Source: Calliphora vicina (Eukaryota; Arthropoda; Insecta; Diptera; Calliphoridae). Taken from it: a stretch of DNA of 64,000 bases. The translations under genes were made by a program, and so were the position numbers. The stretch covers positions 44,454,278 through 44,518,277 of the forward strand of contig NC_088784.1 of the NCBI RefSeq assembly GCF_958450345.1, written 5' to 3'. The first letter of the stretch is position 1. Every line of letters starts with the position of its first letter. Shown piece after piece: positions 55,215 through 64,000 of the stretch. Under the pieces are notes generated by a model. It was not told the origin of the DNA. It saw only the letters and a program-made list of their open reading frames with translations, and ran no database searches.

Positions 55215-55688
55215 GGCTGTAAAATAGACTTTAAAAAAATAAAATATCAGGTAAAGAAACATACAATGACAATGTGCTAGTTGAAAAAACTGTCAAGCGG
55301 GGCACCCGGCGGCTAACCGTTTTTTTAGGTCAGCTCTTGTTTTCGAGATATACATATACTGTTTAGCTTATTTAATAAACTAAAAAACGAAATTCCGAAA
55401 TAAAATTACCTTTAAGTAAGACAGAAACTTTTTTTTAATCTACGCAGTCGTTTTAGAAATATAATTTTATAAAAATTTCAAAATTTTTGTTTTTTAAAAC
55501 GGCATCAAAAATGATTTTATACACAAAAGAAAAAACAAATATCCCCTAATACCATTTTAAAATTATTTCCCATAGTTTTGCAAAAAGTCTTCTATAAATT
55601 TTTTAATTCTTAAAAATTGTATATATTTCCTATACACTGATATATAATATGTATGTGGGCATTTCCTACAATTAGTCAACCAGGATCG

Positions 55689-55744
55689 AAAAATAAAATG
55701 TTGATAATCATCTAAAACACGGTGATTATCAACATTTTATTTTT
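55689..55744. repeat. Perfect 22-bp hairpin
   Basis: AAAAATAAAATGTTGATAAT CA is mirrored exactly by TGATTATCAACATTTTATTT TT around a 12-base loop TCTAAAACACGG. It lies at the left edge of the duplicated segment 55745-56560. Confidence 0.85.
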
Positions 55745-56560
55745 CAAGATATTTCGACATAATTTAGTACATATAATTTTTTCGGCCCAAGGACGAATCC
55801 TATTGAAACTGGCTGAAATCGGTCCATTATTTCACCTAGCCCGCAAACAAATGTCATTATCGGTCATAAATGTTTAATTTATGCAGGTATCTACACAAGT
55901 TTCACTTCAAATAAGTTTTTTATATACCGAATTCATGTCACCAAATTTGTTTATGATCGGTCCATAATTAGACATTGCTCCCATATAAGACCCGCTTCCG
56001 TAGATCACTTTAACGTTCATAAATCTCATAAAAATATTGTTATACACATAAAATTCAACATAAATAACTTTCACATAATTGGTCACAGTAATTGGTCATA
56101 GCTCTCATATAAGGGCCACTTCGAAAATTACTCACGAATAAAAATTATTGAATTTTTAAAAGATAAATGTTACTCAGTGTATGGTATTATATGGTCGGGC
56201 TTGACCGACCATACTTTCTTACTAGCTTGTTAAGGAAATTCGAAGATATTTATGGGAAAATGCATGGTGATAATAATAAAAAAACATATGGAAAAATCGT
56301 ACTTTCGCGACCCGTACGTTCGATACTGGTACTTAAGCCAATTAAACAAAAACCAATAGAGATATTTTATTGTGTAAATACCGGATAGAGAACTACATTA
56401 ATACATTTTTAAAATAAATTAATCGCTTTTAAAAATTCCGTTCCATTTCGCATATTTTTACATTTCACTACTGTCAGCTAAAGTTGACTTCTATTTTGCA
56501 TACGTTCGTTATCACATGTTTTTAACTATCATTATGAAAACTTAAAGTCGATGGAATCCG
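55745..56560 (-). repeat. Duplicated segment, copy 2
   Basis: Minus-oriented partial family 1 repeat (to about 56225), followed by the same flank as at 32774-33030: AAAATGCATGGTGATAATAA, TTAAGCCAATTAAACAAAAA, TTCCGTTCCATTTCGCA and CACTACTGTCAGC. This copy has small extra inserts (GGATAGAGAACTAC, GACTTCTATTTTGCATAC) relative to copy 1. Confidence 0.75.
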
Positions 56561-56719
56561 TCTTTTGCACTTAATATAGAGCTACCAAAATACTATCGAA
56601 TCGAATTGGACATCAAAGGAAATGCCCATATCTTATATTTTCCATTAGTCAAATTTATGAATTCAAATTAACAACAAACAGAAAATTTATAGAATCTTAA
56701 CACCTTACAAGCAAGAAGA

Positions 56720-57481
56720 AACAAGTAAGAAAGTATGGTCGGTCAAGCCCGACCATATAATACCCTACACCAAGTAAATGAGTAAAAATATTTTTCTTTT
56801 AAAATATCAATAATTTATATTTTTGAGTGATTTTCGGAAGTGGGCCTTATATGGGAGTTATGACCAATTATGGACCGATCACCTTGAAATTAGATCGTGT
56901 GATTTAAGTCTATATTAAAGTTAACTATGTTGAATTTTGTGTGTATACCAACATTTTTAAGCGATTTATGCACGTTAAAGTGATTTTCGGAAGCGGGTCT
57001 ATATGAGAGCTATGACTAATTATGGACCGATCGTAACAAAATTTGGTGACATGAATTTTGTATATATAAAACTTATTTGGAGCGAAATTTGTGTAGATAC
57101 ATAGATAAATTAAACATTTATGACCGATAAAGACCAATTTCGAGGGGACATTTGTATGGGGGCTAGGTGAAATAATGGACCGATTTCAGCCAGTTTCAAT
57201 AGGCTTGGTCCTTGGGTCGAAAAAGTAATATGTACCAAATTTGATCGAAATATCTTCAAAATTGCGACCTGTACTCTGCGCACAAGGTTTACATGGACAG
57301 CCAGCCAGCCAGCCAGCCAACCAGACGGACGGACGGACGGACATCGTTTAATCGACTCAGAAAGTGATTCTAAGTCGATCGGTATACTTTAAGGTGGGTG
57401 TTAGACTAATATTTTTGGGCGTTACAAACATCTGCACAAACGCATAATATCCTCCCCACTATGGTGGTGTAGGGTATAAAA
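56720..57481 (+). repeat. Family 1 repeat, full-length plus copy
   Basis: It runs from AACAAGTAAGAAAGTATGG to CACTATGGTGGTGTAGGGTA TAAA. It includes two GATTTTCGGAAG blocks, the AGCCAGCC/GACG simple repeat and CAGAAAGTGATTCTAAGTCG. It gives the uninterrupted version of the sites hit at 39139 and 26991. Confidence 0.9.
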
Positions 57482-58604
57482 AGTGCGCTGACACTAGGGT
57501 TGCCAGATAACAAAAGTCAAATAACTGGACCATAAGAAAATTTTAACTGGATTTTTAAAAAATAACTGGACAATTTAAAAATGCTCTTATAGTTCAAAAA
57601 AGTTAAATTTAAGTTAAGTTTTTTTTACAAAAATAACATAAAAAATAAAGAAATGTTAAATTCAGTCCTACATACTCATCGTCACCTAAAATTTACTACA
57701 TCCTACATATGTATACAAATTTTAAACTTTTACTTTCAAAAATAACCAAAATTTAAACAACGTATCATCAAGTGTATGATTTTCTTAAACAAAATAAAAT
57801 TTACGGTTTAATTAATAAATAGTATTTTACACCAATTTGGGTAGTTTCCTTATATTTTTTAATAAATTTGTTGCAATAGAATTTTTTAGGTAATCTTTAT
57901 GAAAACTTAATAAATTACGTTTTTTTAATTTAAATAAGTATCTATAAAAACTCCTTTTTTATTTACGATTTTTTTTCATACAAATTTATATTGATGATAC
58001 GTTATTTTGGTTTTAGAAAACATCAATTCAAAATAACGTATGACGCATATCAAAAAGTGCACTTTGAAAAGTGAACTTATTTATAAAATATATTAATAGT
58101 TTTATTGTAATCCAAATTTGAAAATTTTGTTTCAATATCACAAGTAGTTTTAATTTTATTTATATCGTTTTTTGCTTCTTCTATTAACTTGTAAAGAGTG
58201 ATGTTACGTTATTTTGAATTTTAGGTGAAGATATATTAATTAAATACATAAAAAGTAGAACAATTTTATTTGCCACATATATTTTGTATTTTTATTTACA
58301 AAATTTACTAAATCTTTTGCTTTAAAATGTTTGCAACATTATTCAAATTTCAGCTTTTATTAGGTCAAAAAGTATTCTATTCCTTTCTTATGAGTATAGA
58401 TTATTTAAAATACTAATAATTCTTTCAATCCTTTATATAGATTGTGTAAATTATGTTTATGGCTTTTTTTGAAAAATAAAATTGACCATATATATCAATT
58501 GAAATCAGAGAAGCTTGGTATGAGATTGATGTTTTTTATTGTGTGTTTTTTAATTATGAAGAATTTTGTTTCACAATCAATGTTTTAGCAAAGTTGCATC
58601 ATTG

Positions 58605-58736
58605 TCCGCCAAGTTGCACCATTGTCCGCCAAGTTGCATCTTTTCTCAGTCAACAAAATACGCAACGCAGAAAATGCTCTTTCAACAGAAAGCCGTTTAG
58701 CCGGCAGTGCATAGACAATATGAACCAATTTATTTA
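58605..58736 (-). pseudogene. hAT transposase C-terminal block
   Basis: The minus frame reads LNKLVHIVYALPAKRLSVER then AFSALRILLTEKRCNL, matching the conserved A-L-P...S-V-E-R-x-F-S-x-L-K...R-x-x-L block at the end of hAT transposases. The Arg/Glu/Phe/Ser core is intact. Upstream sequence has frameshifts. The plus-strand open frames at 58543 and 58772 are shadows. Confidence 0.75.
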
Positions 58737-58978
58737 AGAATTGCAAAAGTATCCTTTTTCTCTTCCTAATATTGCAACAAATCGGCTTCTACGTCCAGTC
58801 TCATAGGTTTGAAGCTGCTAATAAATCTCGCGATGTATTGCCTTTGTCATCTTCTAAAGATAAATACACTTCAAGTTCTCTAATTGATGTTCCGAACAAC
58901 GACGACGTATTTAGATTCGTCGATTCGTTAATCAGAAAATCGGATATTGGTTGAAGTGGAGATACTTCAGCTGAAGTT

Positions 58979-59125
58979 AAATCGAAAATAAAAGTTATGA
59001 GTAACGAAAAAAAATATTTATTATAAATAACTCTTATTAGGCAACGTAAAAAAATATAAATCGAAAATAAAAGTTATGAGCAACGAAAAAAAATAATTAT
59101 TACGAATAACACTTATTGAAAAGCA
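58979..59125. repeat. Tandem duplication of about 78 bp
   Basis: AAATCGAAAATAAAAGTTAT GAG(T/C)AACGAAAAAAAATA is present twice in a row, each time followed by an ATAAC(T/A)CTTATT-like end. Confidence 0.7.
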
Positions 59126-59844
59126 AAACTTATTTTCATTGAGAATAACTATTATTTAAAGAAACAAAAATTTATTTCTACAATATGACAGTTATGGCTA
59201 ATTATTTTTAGATATTTCTTATAACAGTTATGTCTCTGATTGAAATATCTTGCGGCAAATTATCAAGGCTTCTCGCAGGCAGCAAAAGTCATTGTACAAC
59301 ATATCGTTAATTATATTTGATATTTTTAAAACTTTGGAAGCTCTGATAAGTTATCCCACGATAAAAGAGATTGTTTTAAATTTAAAAATGAAATTTTGAT
59401 GTAAAGTGATTTGTCTCCGAAATCATATCATTGCGCTAAGTACGTAATATCAATTTTTAAAAATTGATTTGCTAATCTAATTTTAAAGTTTTGGTTTTGA
59501 GAGATGAAATTTTTTAAAATAGTTACAACTTTGCTGACATATTTTAACAAATTCAAAAGATTCAACAAAAAATTTAACTGATTATACATTTCACAATTGT
59601 ATAACTAAATATACAAATATTTTATGTACAAAATATCTATTAAATATAATTAATAAAAAAAATATTTTTCCAAATGAAAGAAATTAAATAATTACTGGAC
59701 AAGACACAAAAAACTGGACAATCCAGGCCATTCCAGGCCGTCTGGCAACCCTAGCTGACATCCCTAACATAATGTATTTCTGCACGACGAAAATTTTTTT
59801 ATTTTATTGCCCAATGTAGGGTTCGCCTTTTTACATTTTTGGCA

Positions 59845-60753
59845 TCAAGCATCCCGTTTTACTATTTATCCACGAGATCTATGTTCCTAACACCCTAATG
59901 TACCACCCTAATGTCAGAAAATTAAAGCTCGCAAGAAATCAGTAAACTTTGGCTAACGAAGAAATTCGATAACTCCAGCAGAAACACTTTAAAATTTAAT
60001 TATACCAAAAGAATAACGACAACTAAGAAAGTATAGTCGGTCAAGCCCGACCATGTGATACCCTATACCAAGAAGATGGTTATAAACAGTTCTCTTTTAA
60101 AATGTATATGGGAGATGGATTCGAATACCTAAATTTTTTAGAAATCTCGTTAAAATGATTTTCAGAAGTGGTCCTCTATGGGAGCTATGACTAGTTAGGG
60201 ACCGAACGTTATAAAATTTGGGGAAATGACTTCTGTATATATATTTCTTATTATCATTAAATTTTATTGGAATACCAAGATTTATAAGAAATTTCTGGTA
60301 ATTAAAAATGATTTTCGGAAGTGGGCCTTATATGGGACTATGACTAATTATGGACCGATCGTTAAAAAATTTGGTGGTGCGAGTTCTGTTTACATAAAAC
60401 TTATTTGTGCTGAATTTCGTTTGGATATCTATATAACTAAGATATTTATGAGAGCTTAACTATTTCAGATAGGGCAATTATATGGGGGCTAAGAGAAATA
60501 ATGGTCCGATTCTAACAAAACTCAATTGACTTCGGCCTTGGAGCAATAAAAAAGCTTGTACCAAATTTTATCGAATTATCTTTGACTTATATGTACATCA
60601 GACGGTAAATGCAGACTTTTCTGTGGAGGTATTATCAAATTACTTCGTTAGCAAAAGTTTAATGATTTCTTGCGAGCTTCAATTTTCTGACATTAGGGTG
60701 TTACATTAGGGTGGTAGGAACAAAGATCTGATGGATAAATATTAGAATGGGAC
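59845..60753. mobile_element. Foldback element with about 125-bp arms and family 1 in the loop
   Basis: The arm 59845-59975 and the arm 60629-60753 are mirror images: CACCCTAATGTACCACCCTA, GTCAGAAAATTAAAGCTCGC and AAGAAATCAGTAAACTTTGG against AAGTTTAATGATTTCTTGCG, AATTTTCTGACATTAGGGTG and ACATTAGGGTGGTAGGAAC. A family 1 repeat sits between them. Confidence 0.75.
60010..60600 (+). repeat. Family 1 repeat, diverged plus copy
   Basis: It starts AAGAAAGTATAGTCGGTCAA GCCCGACC and contains two GGAGCTATGACTAGTTAGGG / GGACTATGACTAATTATGG units. The usual end hairpin is missing. Confidence 0.75.
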
Positions 60754-60901
60754 GCTTATATCATTGTTGGTTGGTTGGTTTACGTGGTAGTTCACTACGT
60801 GCGAACAATCAAGTAGAGTCGAAGGGACCCCGTTTTGATGAGACCACACCACTCGTCAGATGTATTGTCGTTTATATTGCAATGTAACTAAAAAGTGCTA
60901 G

Positions 60902-63724
60902 CTAGACCCAACCTGTAGCTGTGAGATATCTTAGTAGGTCATTGAGTTTAGACCCGGCTACCTCACCAAGGTTGGTCAATGTATAGTTGCCCATGAATTT
61001 ATGTCTCTTGACACTCAGAGCTGGGCATTCGCAGAGAAGGTGGAAAGTCGTTTCCTCCTTTTCCCTATCCTTACAACTGCGGCAATGGTCGTTAAAGGGG
61101 AGTTCCAGGCGATTTGCGTGCTTGCCTAACGCCCAGTGTCCCGTTAATACTGCCATCAACCTAGATATATCCCTTCTATTCCGGGTTATCAGTTGCATAG
61201 TGCGTTTTTCGTTAAAAGATGGCCACATCAACTTGGCTACCCTACATGTGTCTAAATTACGCCATCTATTCTCAGCCTTTGTAAGAAAATGTCTGATGAT
61301 GATACCTTTTATAGTCCCCAGTGGAATTGCTACTGAGACCGCATTGGAGATATCTAAGGCAGATCCCATTCTGGCTAGTTCGTCTGCCTGTTCATTACCG
61401 TAGTGGTCCCTGTGCGCAGGTACCCAAACCAAAGTAATATCAGATAGACGACCTAGCCTTGACAGAGAGTTCCTACATTGCCTAACTAGTGAAGATGAAT
61501 TTGTGTAGGCATTCAGCGAGAGAAGTGCCGCCTGACTGTCGACAAAAATACCTATATTGCCGCGGGTGTTATGATCAAGTAGTATATTGCAAGCTGCCCT
61601 GATTGCAAAAATTTCCGCCTGGAAAACACTACACTCATTCGGAAGACGATACGAAATACCTATCTCGGGTTCGTCACAGAAGACGCCAGAACCAACACCG
61701 CAGCTCATTTTCGAACCGTCTGTATATATCCTAGTGTCATATTTGTACACGAGATTACCCATACCCCACTCACTCCTGGAGGGGATTAAGACCTTGAATA
61801 CCCTATTAAAATCTGTAGATGGAGTAATATAGTCAGATGGTTGGAGAACGATCGAAGGCAACTGGCTCAAAATCCCCGCGTGCCCATATGTTCTCGATCT
61901 CCAACAGCCAGATGCTCGAAGCCTCACTGCGCTACAGGCAGAGGTGGCCATTATGTGAAGGTCTATTGGCACAAGGTGCAATATAGTGTTCAGTGCCTCT
62001 GAAGGACTAGTTCTTAGTGCGCCGGTTATACCAATGCATGCTGATCTCTGGACTTTGTGTAGTTGGTCTACGACATACTTCCTTTTAGTTGCAGTCCACC
62101 ATACAAGAGATCCGTAAGTAAGAATTGGACGTACTATAGCCGTATACATCCATTTAACTATGCTGGGACTAAGTCCCCATTTTCTACCAAACATCTTACG
62201 ACAGGTATAATAGGCCACCGTAGCCTTTTTTACCCTATGTTGAGTATTTAGCTTCCATGACAATTTAGAGTCCAGTATAATACCTAGATATTTTGCATTA
62301 TTTGAAAGGGGGATTTCGCAGTTTTTCAACCGTGGAAGTTTGAAGCTTGGAATCTTGGTCTTTGTTGTGAAAAGTACGAGTTCCGTTTTGCTTGGATTCA
62401 CCCCAAGACCACTTGCCGTGGCCCAGTTATCGAGCAACCCTAAAGCAGTGGACATAATATCACTGATCACGTCCGGAAACAGACCTGATACGAGTATCAC
62501 CACATCGTCCGCATAAGCGACAACTTTTATCCCTTTTCTGTCTAGATCAATGAGAATCGAGTTAATAACGATAAGCCACAGTAGTGGAGAGATCACCCCA
62601 CCCTGTGGTGTGCCTCTGCCAACTTGCTTAGACTTGACGCTATTACCAAGATTTGCTGTAACTATTCTTGATTTCAGCATGTTTACTAACCAGTTATTGA
62701 TATATTCTTCAACGTCTAGGTCAGTAAGAGCTTGCTGAATTGCAAGAGTGGTAACATTATTGAAAGCACCCTCTATATCCAGAAAGGCTGCCATTGTATA
62801 TTGTTTAAATTCGAGAGATCTCTCTACAACTCTTACGACCTCGTGCAGAGCTGTCTCTGTAGAGCGGCCCTTAAGGTAGGCATGCTGACTATTAGAGAGC
62901 CGTGTCGTACCCTCTAGGCGATGCCTAATGTGAGCGTCAATGAGTCTTTCCAACGTTTTAAGCTGGAAAGATGAAAGACTAATTGGACGAAAGTCCTTCG
63001 CCTTCTCATGACTTCTTTTTCCAATTTTGGGAATAAAAACGACCTTAACTCTCCTCCAGTTAACCGGAACGTAATTGAGGGAGAGACAGAGCGTAAAAAT
63101 TCTATGAAGCCAGGGAATGATATGCCTTTTTGCACTTTGTAGCATCTTTGGCAATATACCATCCGGCCCGGGGGACTTGAAAGGTGCGAAACTGTCAATC
63201 GCCCATGATATCCTGTCATAGGAGACGATATAACTATCGATATTGAATAGAGTCCTACCTTCCCTCTCAAAATCCGTAGCAACATCCTTACAGCCTGGGA
63301 AATGAGTATTCAGTAGGATGTCAAGTGACTCTGCTGAGGATTCAGACCAGGAGTCATCCTTCCTTTTGATATAAGTAGGATTGGATTGCCCCTTGGCTAG
63401 AATTCTACTAAGTCTTGCAGAGTCTTTTGTATTATCTATAGATTCACAGAAGCTTCTCCATGAGTTTCTTTTTGCGACTACTATAGCTTTCTTGTAGGCT
63501 TTCAATTGATCACGATATGGTTGCCATGATTTACTATTGTAGCTAATGTTAAAGGCCCTACGAGTTTCCCTACGTAGTTTAGATAGCTCAGAATTCCACC
63601 ATGGAGGGAAGCTTTTCTTAGCCTTAGTGACTGGACAGGAAACTTCGAAAGCCTTGACTAAAGTTTTACTAAAGTTGTCCTCTATTTTCTCAAGACCAGT
63701 TATCGAATCTTCTACAACTGGCAT
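60902..63724 (-). CDS. ORF2 of non-LTR retrotransposon: reverse transcriptase and RNase H
   Basis: 940 codons from an internal ATG; the true frame begins upstream in the endonuclease, across a frameshift. Reverse transcriptase, residues about 180-450: SPGPDGILPKML (184-195), FRPISLSSFQLKTLERLI (245-262), FLDIEGAFNNV (314-324, first catalytic Asp), RGTPQGGVISPLLW (370-383) and AYADDVVIL (403-411, the catalytic Asp pair). RNase H, about 664-790: IYTDGSK (Asp669), FQAEIFAI (Glu704), FVDSQAALLSL (Asp729), and VWVPAHRDHYGNEQAD with Asp781, so all four acidic residues are present. Near the C-terminus CRSCKDREKEETTFHLLCEC provides a CCHC-like zinc motif. It would copy element RNA at a nicked chromosomal target. 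The enzyme part looks intact, unlike every other transposon protein here. Confidence 0.9.
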   Translation of the reverse strand: MPVVEDSITGLEKIEDNFSKTLVKAFEVSCPVTKAKKSFPPWWNSELSKLRRETRRAFNISYNSKSWQPYRDQLKAYKKAIVVAKRNSWRSFCESIDNTKDSARLSRILAKGQSNPTYIKRKDDSWSESSAESLDILLNTHFPGCKDVATDFEREGRTLFNIDSYIVSYDRISWAIDSFAPFKSPGPDGILPKMLQSAKRHIIPWLHRIFTLCLSLNYVPVNWRRVKVVFIPKIGKRSHEKAKDFRPISLSSFQLKTLERLIDAHIRHRLEGTTRLSNSQHAYLKGRSTETALHEVVRVVERSLEFKQYTMAAFLDIEGAFNNVTTLAIQQALTDLDVEEYINNWLVNMLKSRIVTANLGNSVKSKQVGRGTPQGGVISPLLWLIVINSILIDLDRKGIKVVAYADDVVILVSGLFPDVISDIMSTALGLLDNWATASGLGVNPSKTELVLFTTKTKIPSFKLPRLKNCEIPLSNNAKYLGIILDSKLSWKLNTQHRVKKATVAYYTCRKMFGRKWGLSPSIVKWMYTAIVRPILTYGSLVWWTATKRKYVVDQLHKVQRSACIGITGALRTSPSEALNTILHLVPIDLHIMATSACSAVRLRASGCWRSRTYGHAGILSQLPSIVLQPSDYITPSTDFNRVFKVLIPSRSEWGMGNLVYKYDTRIYTDGSKMSCGVGSGVFCDEPEIGISYRLPNECSVFQAEIFAIRAACNILLDHNTRGNIGIFVDSQAALLSLNAYTNSSSLVRQCRNSLSRLGRLSDITLVWVPAHRDHYGNEQADELARMGSALDISNAVSVAIPLGTIKGIIIRHFLTKAENRWRNLDTCRVAKLMWPSFNEKRTMQLITRNRRDISRLMAVLTGHWALGKHANRLELPFNDHCRSCKDREKEETTFHLLCECPALSVKRHKFMGNYTLTNLGEVAGSKLNDLLRYLTATGWV

Positions 63725-64000
63725 ATTCTTAAGTTTGTGTTTAAGGATCCCATTAAATTTGGGTTCCTAAATTGTATTTTCTCTGTCGAGTTCTGAAGTC
63801 TAATATTGAAGAGAATCCAGTTATGGTCAGAGAACGACCTTTTTTTGGATACCCTCCACCTATCTACTGATACCTTAGACCTATCATTTATGAGTGTAAT
63901 ATCTAATACTTCCTCCCATCCATTATAGTTGTCCGAACTTGGAAACATGAATGTTGGCGTATTACCAGAATTACATATACTTAGTTTATTGGAATTAATG
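63712..64000 (-). pseudogene. Endonuclease C-terminal part of ORF2, separated by a frameshift
   Basis: The frame is open from the window edge to 63712. It carries CNSGNTPTFMFPSSDNYN, EEVLDITLIND, DRWRVSKKRSFSDHNWILFN, the end of an apurinic-type endonuclease with the conserved catalytic SDH motif. The RT frame lies in another register: endonuclease register is lost after FRNP near 63760, where a one-base indel would restore continuity. The N-terminal endonuclease residues are outside the window. Confidence 0.85.

Larger units (their letters stand above)
57495..59753 (-). mobile_element. hAT element with transposase remnant (2.26 kb)
   Basis: The ends are TAGGGTTGCCAGA and TCTGGCAACCCTA. The flanks GCTGACAC (57487-57494) and GCTGACAT (59754-59761) form a 7/8 target duplication. 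ACTGGA/TCCAG words repeat at both ends. The minus strand near 58736-58605 encodes the hAT dimerisation block. Most of the rest of the transposase is not readable. A tandem duplication lies at 58979-59125. Confidence 0.85.
60765..64000 (-). mobile_element. Non-LTR retrotransposon (I/LOA-like), 3' end to window edge
   Basis: The element is oriented leftwards. Its 3' tail ends near 60765 in a short AACC-type repeat (ACCAACCAACCAACAA on the minus strand). It continues through a 3' UTR (to 60901), the RT/RNase H frame and part of the endonuclease frame, and runs off the window at 64000. Coding sequence is GC-richer than the rest of the window, suggesting a recent insertion. Clade assignment is tentative: an RNase H domain and GTPQGGVISPLLW fit I/LOA-type elements. 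Confidence 0.9.

Noticed and set aside
60987..61403. 138-codon plus frame opposite the LINE
   Set aside because: Antisense shadow of the RNase H/C-terminal coding sequence.

Overview
This is a strongly A+T-rich, intron- and transposon-dominated window of an insect genome, most likely a higher fly (Diptera, probably calyptrate). The evidence is splice sites of metazoan type, TA-flanked Tc1/mariner and hAT elements, a non-LTR retrotransposon of the fly I/LOA type, a Gypsy-type LTR element primed by tRNA-Leu, and an abundant interspersed repeat ('family 1', carrying GGTCGGTCAAGCCCGACC) that I associate from memory with blow-fly and house-fly introns. There are no operons and no bacterial signals.

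Only one host gene could be assembled. It lies on the + strand and its last four exons are at 10454-10596, 19139-19295, 33437-33551 and 37448-37603. The reading frame passes cleanly through three introns of about 8.5, 14.1 and 3.9 kb. The product is a cysteine-rich, probably secreted protein with a hydrophobic C-terminal segment (GPI-anchor signal or membrane anchor) and no function that I recognise. The 5' exon(s), including any signal peptide, were not found and may lie left of the window.

Region by region. 1-10.4 kb: AT-rich sequence with small inverted-repeat elements, two head-to-head 'family 2' repeats, a TA-flanked MITE split by a foldback element, and a possible decayed minus-strand coding remnant. 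10.6-19.1 kb (intron): a three-level nest (foldback, then hAT, then Helitron) and two more hAT MITEs. 19.3-33.4 kb (intron): a compact LTR retrotransposon with an intact but heavily deleted fusion ORF, a minisatellite, a LINE remnant, hAT, Tc1 and foldback elements, and a tRNA-like sequence. 33.6-37.4 kb (intron): family 2 repeat, mariner remnant, TA MITE. 37.6-39 kb: 3' UTR and intergenic DNA. 39-60.8 kb: gene-free transposon graveyard with family 1 repeats, at least four hAT elements with 8-bp target duplications, a Harbinger-like MITE, Gypsy integrase/Tc1/Jockey fragments between long inverted arms, and a 1.7-kb palindrome. 60.8-64 kb: a large minus-strand non-LTR retrotransposon whose RT and RNase H catalytic residues are intact, but with a frameshift between the endonuclease and RT parts; it runs off the right edge.

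Transposon coordinates rest on visible terminal repeats and target duplications, and in several cases on an uninterrupted copy elsewhere in the window. Superfamily names come from motif recognition, without database searching.
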